DNA from: Gaertneriomyces semiglobifer
Taxonomy: Eukaryota; Chytridiomycota; Chytridiomycetes; Spizellomycetales; Spizellomycetaceae
Assembly: GCA_025558075.1 (NCBI GenBank)
Contig: JAHLKF010000018.1
Span: 186,001 to 250,000, forward strand
Length of the DNA: 64,000 nt
Reading direction: 5' to 3'
Shown: piece after piece, positions 11,884 through 22,906 of the stretch
How the letters are laid out: every line of letters begins with the position of its first letter
Numbering within the stretch: position 1 is the first letter of the stretch
Made by a program: the position numbers and the translations under genes
The notes under the pieces: generated by a model
Told to the model about the DNA's origin: nothing
The model's database searches: none
The model's input: the letters and a program-made list of their open reading frames with translations, nothing else

Positions 11884-12928
11884 AATCGGATTTTCGCACT
11901 GGACCACAGCTGTCAATTTGACGCGTCAATCTCTGTTGCGACTGCGCCTCCCACGTGACCTGTCCCTTTGCTGGCACTACAAAAAAGCAGCCGTCCCTTC
12001 TTCTCTTCTTCACCCGCAGATCTACCAGCGAGTCCAAAATGCATCCTGGCAGGACATACGGTCGTTGAGGTGAGTACGCTGTCAGTTGGCATGTATGAGC
12101 AGAAGAGGTTGTTGCGGCTTGGGCGAAGCGAGGACGAGACCATGACATATTTGCACGTCAGGGATAAGCTGCACAGTTGTGCGGCTCATGATCGACAATA
12201 TATCTATACCCAAATTTCTGAGCATCAAAGTGCGCATCATTTGAAACCATGTCGTCTGTTTGCATATCTTTAGCAAGATTGCTCGTTCTGATAAGTTTTT
12301 TTTTTATCCAGTCCCACATCTAGAACTTGTTCGCGATCCGAGATGACGACAGGAAGCGCTCCGCATGTGCGGGGCCAGCTCCAGTCCTCAAATGCTCCGT
12401 TTGCGCAGAGGTCCCTGAGATGAGACCGTATGTTCCGTTTACTTGTGCATCAGATGGATAGTGACGACGGCGGTTATGATGATGATTATCGTAAAATGGG
12501 AATCTCTCATAATACTGTTGCTGAGAAAGACGAATCCGTATTTTTCTGAATCGTTCGTCGTCACTTCTGTGTTCGTATGTTTTGACTGCTCGAAATATAT
12601 ACTTGTTGGCACTTGAATTCTTCTGAATTGCCGTGTGCCATGCATTCCATCTTTCTATGCGCTCCGAATTGAGCTTACTGCTTGTCATTCTCTCATTCCA
12701 CAGCAGCTTTTGCAAAAGTTCTCCCCTTCCAGCCTTCACCGTTCTGTTCAGTTCAGCGCTGCATTTATTGGTTTTGAGTCCCGTTTTGCTACGCGCGTTG
12801 CCATGTCACCAAAGTGGCCCACAATAAGCACTTCGACCCCCACACTTCTGGCAGATCTTTGACTACCACAGCGTGTTCATTCCGCACTTGCTTAAACCTT
12901 TGGTCGCAGGAGCCATCAGGAAGCAACC
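11884..12928. other. Intergenic region with unresolved short frames
   Basis: No confident gene lies between the P5B ATPase and NDUFS3. The minus strand carries a 122-codon frame from an ATG at 12685 to 12320 (MTSSKLNSERIERWNAWHTA..., rich in Arg, His and Tyr) with no family I recognise. The plus strand carries a CxxC-containing frame near 12320-12457 (KCSVCAEVPEMRPYVPFTC) after a T-rich stretch ending in an AG. Near 12023-12067 there is a possible exon ending in a good donor, GTGAGT. The two strands cannot both be coding over 12320-12457. I could not choose between a small spliced gene and non-coding DNA. Confidence 0.3.
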
Positions 12929-13904
12929 ATGTCAGCCTTCAACATCGTGCGTGCGGTTACCCGTATGAGGGGCCCTTCAGCACTCCGTTTTGTGCAACCC
13001 CACTGTGAGTGCCGATGGTAACGTTTTTTGAATTGGACCAGTGCCGGTTTATTCATGGCATCCACTCGCAGTCACCCGCTCAGCTACCCCATCGGCATCT
13101 TTCTCCACAACCTTGCGAAAAGGTATACCCAAGATCCTCGTCTCAGCCAGCTGAACCACTACTGATGTCTGGTGTTTAGGTCAAGCAGCTACGGCATCTG
13201 AGAAATCAGAAAGCAACCAATTACACGAATACGGCCGCTTCATCACCTCTTCTCTGCCCAAGTATATCCAGCAATTTTCGGTTTACAAGGATGAGCTCAC
13301 TCTCTACGTTGCCCCGACCGCCCTCATCCCGGTCATGTTGTTCCTGCGTGACCACTCGGCGTGCCAGTTCAAGCAGATCGTGGATGTTGCTGGAGTAGAT
13401 TTTCCTTCCAGACCCAACCGCTTCGAAATTGTTTACAATATGCTCTCTATCAGATTCAACACTCGCATTCGGGTAAAGACATATGCGACTGAAGTATCGC
13501 CAGTACCGTCCGTGACACCGCTATTCCCTGGCGCCAACTGGTTTGAAAGAGAAGCATACGACATGTATGGAATTTACTTTGTCAACCATCCGGACCTGCG
13601 CAGAATTTTGACCGATTACGGTTTTGAGGGATACCCTCTGCGTAAAGATTTCCCATTGACTGGTTATGTGGAGGTCCGTTATGATGACGAGCGCAAGCGT
13701 GTTGTAGCGGAACCGCTGGAACTTACACAGCACTTGCGTGCATTCGAGTACCAGTCACCATGGTGAGTACGCTCCGCTTTAGGTGAAACACGGCCAAATT
13801 TTGACGCATGTACATGCAGGGAGCAAAGTGGTCCAGGAACACCCCAAAAGAAAGTGTTGCCAAAACCTGAAGAGGCGCCTGCAAAGGATGCTAAAGCTCA
13901 ATAG
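12929..13904 (+). CDS. NDUFS3: NADH:ubiquinone oxidoreductase 30 kDa subunit NDUFS3
   Basis: This is a core subunit of the Q-module of mitochondrial complex I (bacterial NuoC). The start [20 protein letters not shown] is an Arg-rich, acid-free mitochondrial presequence. After two introns follow [59 protein letters not shown] and [18 protein letters not shown]. The family signature [20 protein letters not shown] comes next, then [20 protein letters not shown] and [12 protein letters not shown] last intron lies after the FEYQSPW motif, and the gene ends [13 protein letters not shown] at TAG. Its presence indicates a complex I-containing mitochondrion. It is convergent with the FHA kinase, with 51 bp between the stops. 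Confidence 0.94.
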
Positions 13905-13955
13905 AGTGCAGGGTCTTTTACTCTATCAAACTACGTACATTGAACAACATGATCG

Positions 13956-16424
13956 TCATCTCATTCTGATATTATGTCGTCCTTGTTCTATTGTATCTAG
14001 CATATCTACCTGGAGCCAACATGTATAAATGCCCACGCCCACGCCAACCATTTCTTCAGACGCCGCGGCCGTTTGGGAACCATGTGGGACCTTTACGACA
14101 GCACCTGGTGACGTAGTTAGTAGGAAGCACCAGTCAGCGGCATGGCGCTTATCGTACCGGCGATACAGTTTTCGTAAAGTGCTCTTCTGGTTGGCTATCC
14201 ACGGATGACGAAGCGCTTCGTCTACGGTGAGGCGCTTAAGCGGGTCCACTTCCAGAAACCGCCGGATCATGTCCTTGCCTGGCGCTCCTCGTGTTATTTT
14301 TAAAGAACCAATCTACGCTGGATTCTGCTTGTGCATACCTTGAACACTAATCCCCTTCCACTGAGGCTGTCCGAAATTGAATTTCCCTGACCGTACTCGT
14401 TCCATCAAGGAGACCGTGTCGCCTTCATCACCAAATGGCAGGTAGCCAGCGAGCCTGCGAAAATGGCGGTCAGCGTTGGCAAACACGGCATTCGTGTTGC
14501 CTTGCTCACATCTTGAACAGGAGAACCCCTGAAAAACAGAAGTGAGCCGCTTACGCGGGCGAGGTTTGTTTGGGCGCAAGCAAAAACCCATACCCAACGA
14601 CCAGCAATCAACATGTTTGGAATATCCACCCTTTACGCCACTGTCAAGAACTTCAGGCGCCTAAATGCCTGTGAGAAAATCTTAAGAATACGGTCCTGGC
14701 AACACTAGCATACCAGGTAACTCAACGTCCCGCATTTAGTTTTCATTCTCGCGAGGGTTGGGTCCAACATTTTCGCCAATCCGAAATCCGTAATAACTAG
14801 TCTGGAGGTGCATTGTCAGCCGTAGTACCCGCCTTGTTTTGCTGATTCACATACCTGCTGGTTTCTTCCTCCGAAATCAACAGTATATTTTCCGGCTGAC
14901 TCAACACTTGGTGAGCGGAAACGTAGTGGATTCCAGCACATATCGCTTACTTTCAAGTCACGATGTGTGATGTTTCGCCTGTGCAGGTACTACCAGAGGT
15001 GCTTAGTTAGCGCGTTGCCGATTAACGCAATTGTGAAGTATCCTACCTGCACCGCTAGTAAGGTCTGATAAAACATAAACTTCTGCTGAAGCTAATTAAA
15101 TTGTGCGTGTTAATATTAAGTGGTAAATGGTCAACATACCGCTATAGTTTCTTCTAACCCGTTGGTTTTGTGTATGTAGTCAAAGAGCTCCCCTTGAATC
15201 ATCAAAATCAGGCCATGATTGATCGTTAGCTTCGATACCGAACTTTACCGCCAGATATCTTCGTCATAAATATGCATACGTGCGTGTCGGTCACAACGAT
15301 ATCCTTGACGGGAACAATGTTGGGATGTCGTATGCTCTTCAGGATCGCCATCTGCAAAAACCACCAGTTAACTTTCGCGAAAGCGTCGAAAGTTTGCCTG
15401 AATGGTACATACTTCCGATTCGATGTGTCGTTGAGTAATAGCATGGCGAGCTTTAGTCGTCTGCCCGTGTTTGTCAATGACTTTGCAGGCGAGATGGTCG
15501 CCATTACGCAAGTCAATGGCGAGTTTCACTGTATGCAGGCTTTCAACTATGTGCAGTGAAACGTCGAATTGCATGAAGTTTACCTGTCGCAAACGCACCA
15601 TTGCCGAGAGTCTCCGTGGCAAAAACGTAATAATGGCCGCCCACGAGCTTTAAGTTATCAGCGTAAGTAAGCGCTAGTGAGATGCGTCATGGCCCGGCAG
15701 CAAACCTGCAAACCGTCAAGGGTACGAGGTGGATTTTCCAGGTGTAGCGCGCTTATAAATACGAAATCTAACGTTCGCTTTGAGAACGTAGCACTTTAAA
15801 GCCCACAATCGATAAACTTACGCTTATCCGGCTTGATGTGTATCTCTGCTTGAGGTGGCAGGAAAATCTAGTAGCACCCACAAGCGGGGTCAGCCTTCTG
15901 TAGAATCTGCTCCAAGAAGAATATGTTGCTACGTGCTTTTTTCACTGCTAATTGTTGTCCGTTGACAATTGTGCCATTCGTGCTCATGTCTTGCAGGCAT
16001 GGATAAGCGCCACCTTGCGTACCTTCAGCAGCGATCTGGCCACAGTACTCAATTAAGAAGATCAACAATGAGCAATTAATTGTAGGGTACCAAGTAGATG
16101 CGGCAATGCTCCCTGGAGCAGCTGATTGCGTCGCCGAGAGGGACGTCGGCGTGCGGTGCACGGCCAATGAGGTACGACGGCTGAATCAGTTCTGCGGAAT
16201 GAACCGGGTTAAGTATAGCGAATATCTTCCCAGGGGTAGCAAACTACACCACTTATACCTATTGCTTGTAGTACAGGACACAGCACCAGCAGCCGTCCCC
16301 ATGATCTCTTGGCATGCAGCACACTTTGCGGCACCAGTGTGTCAGCACCTTGCTTGTCGTGATCCAAAGGTTGGGTAGCCTCGAGTATCAACTGGGATGC
16401 AACTGGAGCATCCATAGCAGCCAT
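13956..16424 (-). CDS. FHA-domain Ser/Thr checkpoint kinase (Chk2/Rad53/Cds1-like)
   Basis: The N-terminus (start 16424, MAAMDAPVASQLILEATQPL) has a TQP near residue 17, a possible PIKK site. The FHA domain begins AKRSWGRLLVL. Spliced exons give LIGRAPHADVPLGD, ISCSREHCRIYL and LQDMSTNGTIVNGQQL, matching FHA GR, SxxH and NG motifs. The kinase domain follows: GNGAFATVKLAIDLRNGDHL with ACKVIDKHG, AILKSIRHPNIVPVKDIVV, HRDLK, PENILLISEEE, LVITDFGLAKM, TKCGTLSYL and MIRRFLEVDPLKRLTVDEAL with RHPWIA. All catalytic motifs are present, so it is probably active. Chk2/Rad53 kinases relay ATM/ATR signals through FHA-phosphothreonine binding. There are about nine introns. The exact 3' end is uncertain because a donor-like site lies shortly before the last frame's stop. 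Confidence 0.85.
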
Positions 16425-16700
16425 TGTTGCTTGACGTCGTCGTCGTTCTGTTGCGATTAGTCGTGGTTCCCGTCTGCGACCGTTCTCACCGCCGTTGTCG
16501 CCATTTTCCCACGCGTCTGGTCAGACATTCAGCAATATCGATAACTAGAAAGGTAACTTCTTTTTTCTTTGGACCAAACGCGAACACTTTCTCGTCGTTT
16601 GTGGGGTATAAGGCTCGGTTCACGCAGAGAACGGCATTGGCAAACCGTGATCTACCCACAACCGTGTGTTCAGCTGCTGTGTGAGAGGGAGCTAGAAACC

Positions 16701-19064
16701 ATGTCGCTGATCTTGTCCTTGGTATCTTGGGTGCTGAGCAACTGGGTGCCAGTCCTACTGATTTTGGTGCCTTTGTGGTACTTCAAGTCGTTCGCACATA
16801 ACCCGGCCTCTGCGATCACTACAGAGGTGAAGAAGGCCCATATTGCGCAGGAGAAGAAGGATAGTTGTTGTAATGGCCGAGCGAAAGAAGACACACAACA
16901 ATCTGGGTGCTGTGGAGGCGCGAATGCGGCGGAGGGCGGCCAACAATCAGGGTGCTGTGGAGGCGCGAATACGGCGGAGGGCAGCCAGTGTTGTTCAACA
17001 ACGAGCACTACGCAAAACGAGGCTGCTGCTTCGCAAGATAACAGCAAGATTGGTTTGAAAATTTTATACGCGACGCAGACGAGAACTTCTCAAGCGCTTG
17101 CGAAGCGCCTGAAGGAAATTGTCGAGCGAGAGGTTCCACTTATTGAGGAGGTGCTCGTTCAAAACATTGCTGAATATGAAAATGAAGACCTGAACGCGGA
17201 GAGATCTCCAGTAGTTTTCTTTCTTTCGACCTTTTCGGAAGGCACGCCCACTGACGATGCTGCATGGTTCTATCAATGGCTGGAAGACACGCGGTTCGAT
17301 CACCGGTATGACTCTACATATATGCGAAAGCTACGTTATGCTGTTTTTGGTTTGGGAGATTCTGTGTATGAAGAAAATTACTGTGCCGTTGCCAAGCGTG
17401 TGGACCAGTACCTACACGAGATGTCAGGCAAGCGGTTATGCCCATTGGGCCTTGGTGATAAGAGTGATGATACCGAAGCGCAGTTTTTGAAGTGGAGTAC
17501 ACTTTTTGTTAGCCGTTTGAATGGTGTTGCAAACCACCTATCCATTTCTGGAGAAGACGCCGATATTCTCGACAGCGAGGTTCCGGATTACAGTAGCGCA
17601 GAGGAATCGGACGTAGATGCCGCCGGGCAGGAGGAGGAGCTTGTTGACGTAGAGGACATGGGTACAGTCGCTGCCAAAATGAACGAGAGCAAGGCCCAAC
17701 GGGATGGACCAGCTGGCCTAGTAGTGTCCAGACGCCGCCCAACACGAGAAACCAAAGAAATGGTTACGCCTATGTTACGGAAATCGCTCGAGAAGCAAGG
17801 CTATAAGATCGTCGGTACACACAGCGGGGTGAAGCTATGTAGATGGACAAAGTCGGCATTGAGAGGTCGAGGTAGGTGATTCACATACTTCTCTACGCTT
17901 CGGCAAGTTTTCATGATATTTACGTACGATTATTAGGCTCTTGTTATAAGCACAGTCTTTATGGTACGTTTTTCGTTCGTTGTTTGAAGTTTGGAAGAGC
18001 TTGTTTTTCGACCGTGCGCCTAACTCTTTTGGTGTGCTTTTCAAAAAGGTATCGATTCACATAATTGCATGGAAGCAACGCCATCGCTCGCCTGTGCGAA
18101 CAAATGTGTCTTCTGTTGGAGACAACATACGAATCCTGTTGGCACAGAATGGCGTTGGAAAATGGATGATCCACTCACCATCGTGGATGGAGCCATGGAA
18201 AATCACTACAAAATGATCAAACAGCTGAAAGGCGTACCGGGTGTCATACCTTCCAGGTTTGAGGAGGCGTTCACTATCAAGCACTGCGCCCTTTCTCTTG
18301 TGGGAGAACCAATCATGTACCCTCAAATCAACGAGCTTGTAGAATTGCTGCATGCACGTAATATCTCCTCTTTCTTGGTCACCAATGCTCAGTTCCCTGA
18401 GGCTATTGAGAACCTCAAGCCTGTGACACAGCTGTACGTCAGTATTGACGCTGGAACTAAAGAAGACTTGAAGAAGATTGATCGTCCATTGTTTCGCGAT
18501 TTCTGGGAACGCTTCCTGGCTTGCCTGGAAGGCCTCAGCAAGAAGAAGCAACGCACGGTTTACCGACTTACTCTCGTTAAGGACAAAAATGACAGCACGA
18601 TCGACTCGTACGTGTCGTTGGTGGAACGTGGGTCACCGGATTTTATTGAGGTCAAAGGCGTGACATACTGCGGCTTTTCTGGTGCATCGGACTTGACTAT
18701 GAAAAACGTGCCGTATCATCAGGAGGTCCTCAAGTTTTGCTACGATCTCGCGGCGAAACTCGGCGATAAATACGAAGTCGCTTGCGCCCACGAGCATAGT
18801 TGCACCGTATTGATTGCAGACAAGACCAAGTACTTCATTGATGGGAGTTGGCACACATGGATCGACTACGATAAGTTTTTCGAACTCGTCCGCGCGGACA
18901 AGCCATTTACATGGGCCGACTATAGAAGGAAAACGCCAGAATGGGCCCTTGTCGGTGATAGCCGTGGTGGGTTTAAACCAGAGGACACCCGATGGTATAG
19001 AAAGGGCAAAGGAAAGAAGGACGCGGATGCCGATGCGAATCACGAAGACGTAGTTGCCCGGTAG
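16701..19064 (+). CDS. TYW1: tRNA 4-demethylwyosine synthase TYW1
   Basis: TYW1 makes the tricyclic core of wybutosine at G37 of tRNA-Phe using a flavodoxin domain and a radical-SAM domain. Start ATG 16701 gives MSLILSLVSWVLSNWVPVLL, an N-terminal membrane anchor. A Cys-Cys-rich linker with a tandem repeat follows (about residues 50-95). Then comes flavodoxin: LKILYATQTRTSQALAKRLK, FFLSTFSEGTPTDDAAWFYQ, YAVFGLGDSVYEENY. After an acidic linker is HSGVKLCRWTKSALRGRG, then a 27-nt exon (17937-17963) and YGIDSHNCMEATPSLACANK, where CANKCVFC is the CxxxCxxC cluster motif. ALSLVGEPIMYP and EVKGVTYCGFSGAS complete the domain. Exons 16701-17871, 17937-17963 and 18049-19064 sum to 737 codons, close to human TYW1. 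It is divergent from the FHA kinase. Confidence 0.95.
16897..16998 (+). repeat. In-frame tandem repeat encoding Cys-Cys motifs in TYW1
   Basis: Two near-identical copies of about 51 nt (core cagggtgctgtggaggcgcg) encode GCCGGANAAEGG and GCCGGANTAEGS. They are flanked by a CC upstream (DSCCNGR) and one downstream (SQCCST). The copies differ at only a few bases, so the duplication is recent or homogenised. It lies between the membrane anchor and the flavodoxin domain. Confidence 0.85.
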
Positions 19065-19321
19065 ACATGTAAACTTTGGGGGAAAAAGGCTCCCGTGGAA
19101 CCTCCCTACTAACTATACTTATCTGCCGCCACCTGCTGCTCTTTGGGTTAATAATCACTGGTTGGTTAATTAGTTTGTTGGAATGGCAATGGTACCTCTC
19201 TGCGTCCAAAAGATTTGTAGAAATGTAAATTCATTCCAACGCGCATTTATCGTGCACTTGACTGTTGAACTTCTCACATACAAAAGATTTGGTGGGCGAC
19301 CGGAAGGGACGGATCGGAGAA

Positions 19322-20732
19322 ATGGATTATGCAGTATTTGTATCGAATCATCTGGTTGTAGATAAGACTCTCTGGAAAGTTTATCTGATGGGTTTGACAG
19401 GTGTGTTCTACCAGATGCCTGATGTCCCACTGATTTTTCTTATCCCATACAGCTAATATCTGCGAATTTAGTGGACCAGGCTGTAAGCTACGTGAGCAAG
19501 AAAAGAGAGGTCGCAAGCACATCGTCGATGGAGTTGGCCGCATTACGGCATTTCGTTACCACACAGGTGGGGCAGAATTGGGCCATCCAAGAAGATTCGA
19601 TCCAACTAAATTTGCGGCGGCCATAGTACCGCAACTACGAGCTTTTAGAGCACCCACTGCATCATCCACCCATCCTGCACACTCATCCACATTTTCCATT
19701 ACCAAAGCCGACCATTAACACGCTCATTCAATCGTATTATGCACTGATGCCAGCAGTCCTTCGCTGTATCCTCGGCAAAAAGCTATCAACTAAAACAAGG
19801 AAAGAGCTTGAGGACTATGGCGAACGCGTTGGATTGATGCGCTCTGGATGCAGGAGGATGTTTGAGAATCTGAGACGAATCGCGAGAGATGTGGATGAGA
19901 AGATGGACCCTGTGGAGAGTGTCATCAAAGGATACCTGCTTGATCGGGATTTAGCTTGGTGCGTTGAATCGATGATACGTGCATTCCAACCCTAGGGTCT
20001 AATGCCGACTACAGCCAGTATGTCAACACCATATTTTTATCTTCCTACCGCTTCGACACCACAAAGCGAAAGTTATCTCATCTGGAGTTCAGTGACTTTG
20101 AACATGTGGCGGCGCTCTTCTTCACGCTTTTAACTTCTCCATCCTCGCCGCCGCTTTCGGATATAGACCCACAGCTACCACAGGATGCGCGGGATATACG
20201 CAGCATGCTCTTTTCACAGAAGAGTATTATGGATTCATTTAGAGGAGCACTTCTAGCCTATTTGGCTGGTCTTAAAGACAATCCGAGGGCTCAGCAAGTT
20301 GGCGTAGCCCAACACGATCCCGCCAACCTTTTATCAACACTACAAAGAGCCCCCACTCCAATATTGAAGCTGCTGCGTTCCCTATTGACCTTGACATCGA
20401 CGCTACCGACTCCGAAGCTCCGTCGCACGCTATTCATCGACATGCATACTCAACTAATCGAGCCCGCGTCGCAACTTACTCTGCGTTCTAAAGATCTTGC
20501 ATTATTCTGGCATGCGTGTCAATTAACCTTTGAGCGGTTAGAGCTCTCCGATGGCCTACCAGATAACATCAAGATAAGATGGAAGGAAAGTTTCAAAAGG
20601 ATAGTCCAAAGTGTAGGTGATGCTAGTGTATGGTTTTGGGAGAAGGCTTCTGAGCGTGGCGTGGAGTTAACCACAGCAATGACTGGACTGGGAATAGGCA
20701 TAGGAGTGAGTAGGAAAGCCAGTGCTCAATGA
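19322..20732 (+). CDS. Hypothetical protein, helical, family not recognised
   Basis: The start MDYAVFVSNHLVVDKTLWK is joined by an intron to LISANLVDQAVSYVSKKREV, ending LRHFVTTQ. A 60-nt intron (19567-19626, GTGGGG...CATAG) then removes an apparent in-frame TAG and joins to YRNYELLEHPLHHPPILHTH. PLPKPTINTLIQSYYALMPA, a basic helix, and ARDVDEKMDPVESVIKGYLL follow. A third intron ends in CTACAG, giving QYVNTIFLSSYRFDTTKRKL, and the frame then stays open to 20732. The C-terminal part is rich in Leu (LLRSLLTLTSTLPTPKLRRT) and ends in a Gly-rich stretch, GLGIGIGVSRKASAQ. It may be a helical repeat protein. I recognise no domain and infer no function. The 3' end overlaps a convergent frame at 20623-21003. 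Confidence 0.65.
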
Positions 20733-21003
20733 ATTGGTTATGTGCATGCGCATAACCAAGATGGTGATAGGCCCATCCGCTCGGCTGATATTGCTGAAGC
20801 GATTCCATTAAGCCATCATCGGTCCTTTTGTTCACGATGTCTTCAACTTTTCCATCTTCCGTGACGCCGCATGCTGCACTGACCACAGTATCTGGTAGTG
20901 TTACCCAGTTCCAATAATTGCATGAGCAGATTTCGGCCGGTCCGGGTTGTTTGTCGCGAATCGCCATGACCTCATCAACGAGCTCAACCATCAACACATT
21001 CAT
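20623..21003 (-). CDS. Hypothetical small protein (126 aa)
   Basis: An uninterrupted ATG frame begins MNVLMVELVDEVMAIRDKQP, continues PAEICSCNYWNWVTLPDTVV, and includes TEDGKVEDIVNKRTDDGLME and HLGYAHAHNQF. The composition up to about residue 95 looks protein-like, acidic and without low complexity. The last 25 residues become Leu/Ser/Pro-rich and overlap the 3' coding end of the upstream gene on the opposite strand, so the true end may differ (intron or earlier stop). It starts 46 bp from the divergent lipase ATG, which would leave very little promoter room. No family is recognised. Confidence 0.45.
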   Translation of the reverse strand: MNVLMVELVDEVMAIRDKQPGPAEICSCNYWNWVTLPDTVVSAACGVTEDGKVEDIVNKRTDDGLMESLQQYQPSGWAYHHLGYAHAHNQFIEHWLSYSLLCLFPVQSLLWLTPRHAQKPSPKTIH

Positions 21004-21049
21004 GTCAGTCTGCGGCGACGGATACGTCTAGTCCTGTCCTGTCGACGAA

Positions 21050-22906
21050 ATGTCTTTTGTTCAGCAGATTCTAGAACCTCTCTCCGTTGCAGCATCGTCA
21101 GCAATTAAAAGCGTGTCCACAGCTGCAGATAAGATCGCCGAAACCGCTCGATCAACCTCTGGTCAGCTGTATCCTCCTGAACGTGGACGTCCTCAGAGTG
21201 CCGAAAACCAAACCAGGCTCGGAGGCCACCAACCTAGAAGCTCGTCATTGCCTGCTCGGCTTGCAGACACCGCCGCGAATACCCCTGGGAAATCAGAAAG
21301 CTCCGACAATGAAAGCGACAGCGATTCAGAAGCACAGTATGACCTTAAGGCAAAGTTTCCTGGGATCGGATTATTTGGGTTCGGTGTGTGGTCAACCGGC
21401 GTGAGCACGCAGCACGCCAATGCATCGGAAGAAGCAGAGGTACTGGTGCCGGCGAACGCTGCTGAGCACCATAAGGAAGAAGGAGAGCTTCCATCCAAAG
21501 ATATACCCACGGAGAACACATGGTCCATGCCTTTCAACCTCAACTTTGTAATCCCCGCCTTACCCTTCCTGCCGGGAATGTCGCCAGCTGCGAACACCGC
21601 TCCTGAAGGAGTTCCAGATGCGTCAGCTACATCCACGGCCGCGAATGCTTGGACGAAGGCATGGGCGTCATTGAGCGCTGGCACGATGCGCGAAACTCAA
21701 CCATGTGGGCACCATCATCCATTCCATTTCATGGACGGAGATGTGGTAGTGCTCGGCGGAATGTATGGCAGCTTTTTGAGTGACGCAAAAACGAAGAGGC
21801 GAGCCTGGGTGGGGATGGACGCCGTGCTGAACTGGGTTAGTGTGGATTGTGCGTTGAGTTTAGATGACGACGATGACAGGCTCGTGCCGTCAGGGTACGA
21901 TCTGCTGATAGAAGTGTACATAGCGGAATGCATACTGATTTTGGTTTTTTTTGATAGTTTATTGGACCGTTTAGGCCCGGTCAATGTGTGTGCGGACCTT
22001 GTGCAAGCGTTGACTGACTGGGAAGCGTGTAGTAAGGGAGCATTCCGATATCACCCATTTCCATACGACTGGCGACGAGATCCTCATAAAGTTTCTGACT
22101 CTCTCGTCGAGTGCTTGGAGCAGATGTATGCGACAAACGGGAATAGGAAGATAACAGTAGTTGCACATTCCATGGGAGGACTGATCGCGTTGTCCGCAGT
22201 AAATCGCCGCCCAGATCTGTTCCGGCAGGTGATATTTGTTGGCACGCCTTTCGGAAGCGTACCGCTTGTTTTATGGGCGTTTAGACGGGGCGCCCCTTTC
22301 ATGTTGAACCGAAAGCTCATGTCTCCCGCCTTGCATTTTGGAAGTCGCACAAGTTATCTGTTTTTGCCAACTGACGGTCGAGGTTTTGTTGACGACAAGG
22401 AGCAGGATATGCTCACTGACTTCTTTAGTGCCGACCAGTGGGCAGAATATTGTCTGTCCCCTGCGTTACGTGATCCGGATCCTGCGCTACGCGTTTACCT
22501 TCAACGCACTCTCACCTCGGCCAAAGCTTTTAAACGGAGCCTTGCATACAATCCGCAGCTCGCGAATAAATATCCCCCGTTCACCCTAATTACATCTCGC
22601 CGCTTTCCGACGCCTACTCGAATACGGGCTTCGGTAAAGCGAGCGGGAAGAAAGGAAATCAAACTGCACTACCCGTGTCATTTCAAACCAGGTGACGGTA
22701 TTGTTGCTGAGGATAGCATGATGATGGCGCCCGGATATGAATTCACTGTTGTCGAGAGTGTAGTGGGACATTGGAGCATGATGAATGACTTGGGAGCTCT
22801 TGCAAAAGCCTTCAAAACCTTAATCGACAAAGAGAACGAGAATGCGCAAAAGCATGCCGCAAATGAGGATAGCGAACATGCTATCCAAGTAGGGGGTGTG
22901 CAATGA
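21050..22906 (+). CDS. LCAT-like alpha/beta-hydrolase (lipase/acyltransferase)
   Basis: The first ~180 residues are low-complexity and acidic (SESSDNESDSDSEAQYDLKA). The hydrolase domain then has DVVVLGGMYGSFLSD (the strand and oxyanion region like LCAT VLVPG..GS), RYHPFPYDWRRDP, and the nucleophile elbow ITVVAHSMGGLIALSAVNRR with VIFVGTPFGSVP. The candidate catalytic residues are Ser of AHSMGG, an Asp in the GDGIVAEDS region, and His of VVESVVGHWSMMND. LCAT/PDAT relatives hydrolyse or transfer acyl chains of phospholipids; the substrate here is unknown. A 42-nt stretch at 21916-21957 has GT..AG ends and keeps frame. Splicing it joins LLIEV to LLDRLGPV, which reads better than the retained form. 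There is no signal peptide, so it may be intracellular. Confidence 0.8.
   Translation: MSFVQQILEPLSVAASSAIKSVSTAADKIAETARSTSGQLYPPERGRPQSAENQTRLGGHQPRSSSLPARLADTAANTPGKSESSDNESDSDSEAQYDLKAKFPGIGLFGFGVWSTGVSTQHANASEEAEVLVPANAAEHHKEEGELPSKDIPTENTWSMPFNLNFVIPALPFLPGMSPAANTAPEGVPDASATSTAANAWTKAWASLSAGTMRETQPCGHHHPFHFMDGDVVVLGGMYGSFLSDAKTKRRAWVGMDAVLNWVSVDCALSLDDDDDRLVPSGYDLLIEVYIAECILILVFFDSLLDRLGPVNVCADLVQALTDWEACSKGAFRYHPFPYDWRRDPHKVSDSLVECLEQMYATNGNRKITVVAHSMGGLIALSAVNRRPDLFRQVIFVGTPFGSVPLVLWAFRRGAPFMLNRKLMSPALHFGSRTSYLFLPTDGRGFVDDKEQDMLTDFFSADQWAEYCLSPALRDPDPALRVYLQRTLTSAKAFKRSLAYNPQLANKYPPFTLITSRRFPTPTRIRASVKRAGRKEIKLHYPCHFKPGDGIVAEDSMMMAPGYEFTVVESVVGHWSMMNDLGALAKAFKTLIDKENENAQKHAANEDSEHAIQVGGVQ

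Noticed and set aside
16569..16700. Longer N-terminus for TYW1
   Set aside because: It begins with TTG rather than ATG and would place the membrane anchor internally. The ATG at 16701 gives the usual anchor-first layout.
19624..19626. Apparent in-frame TAG in the 19.3-20.7 kb gene (possible pseudogene or stop reassignment)
   Set aside because: A 60-nt GTGGGG...CATAG intron ending exactly at this TAG removes it and keeps the frame (HFVTTQ|YRNYELLEH).
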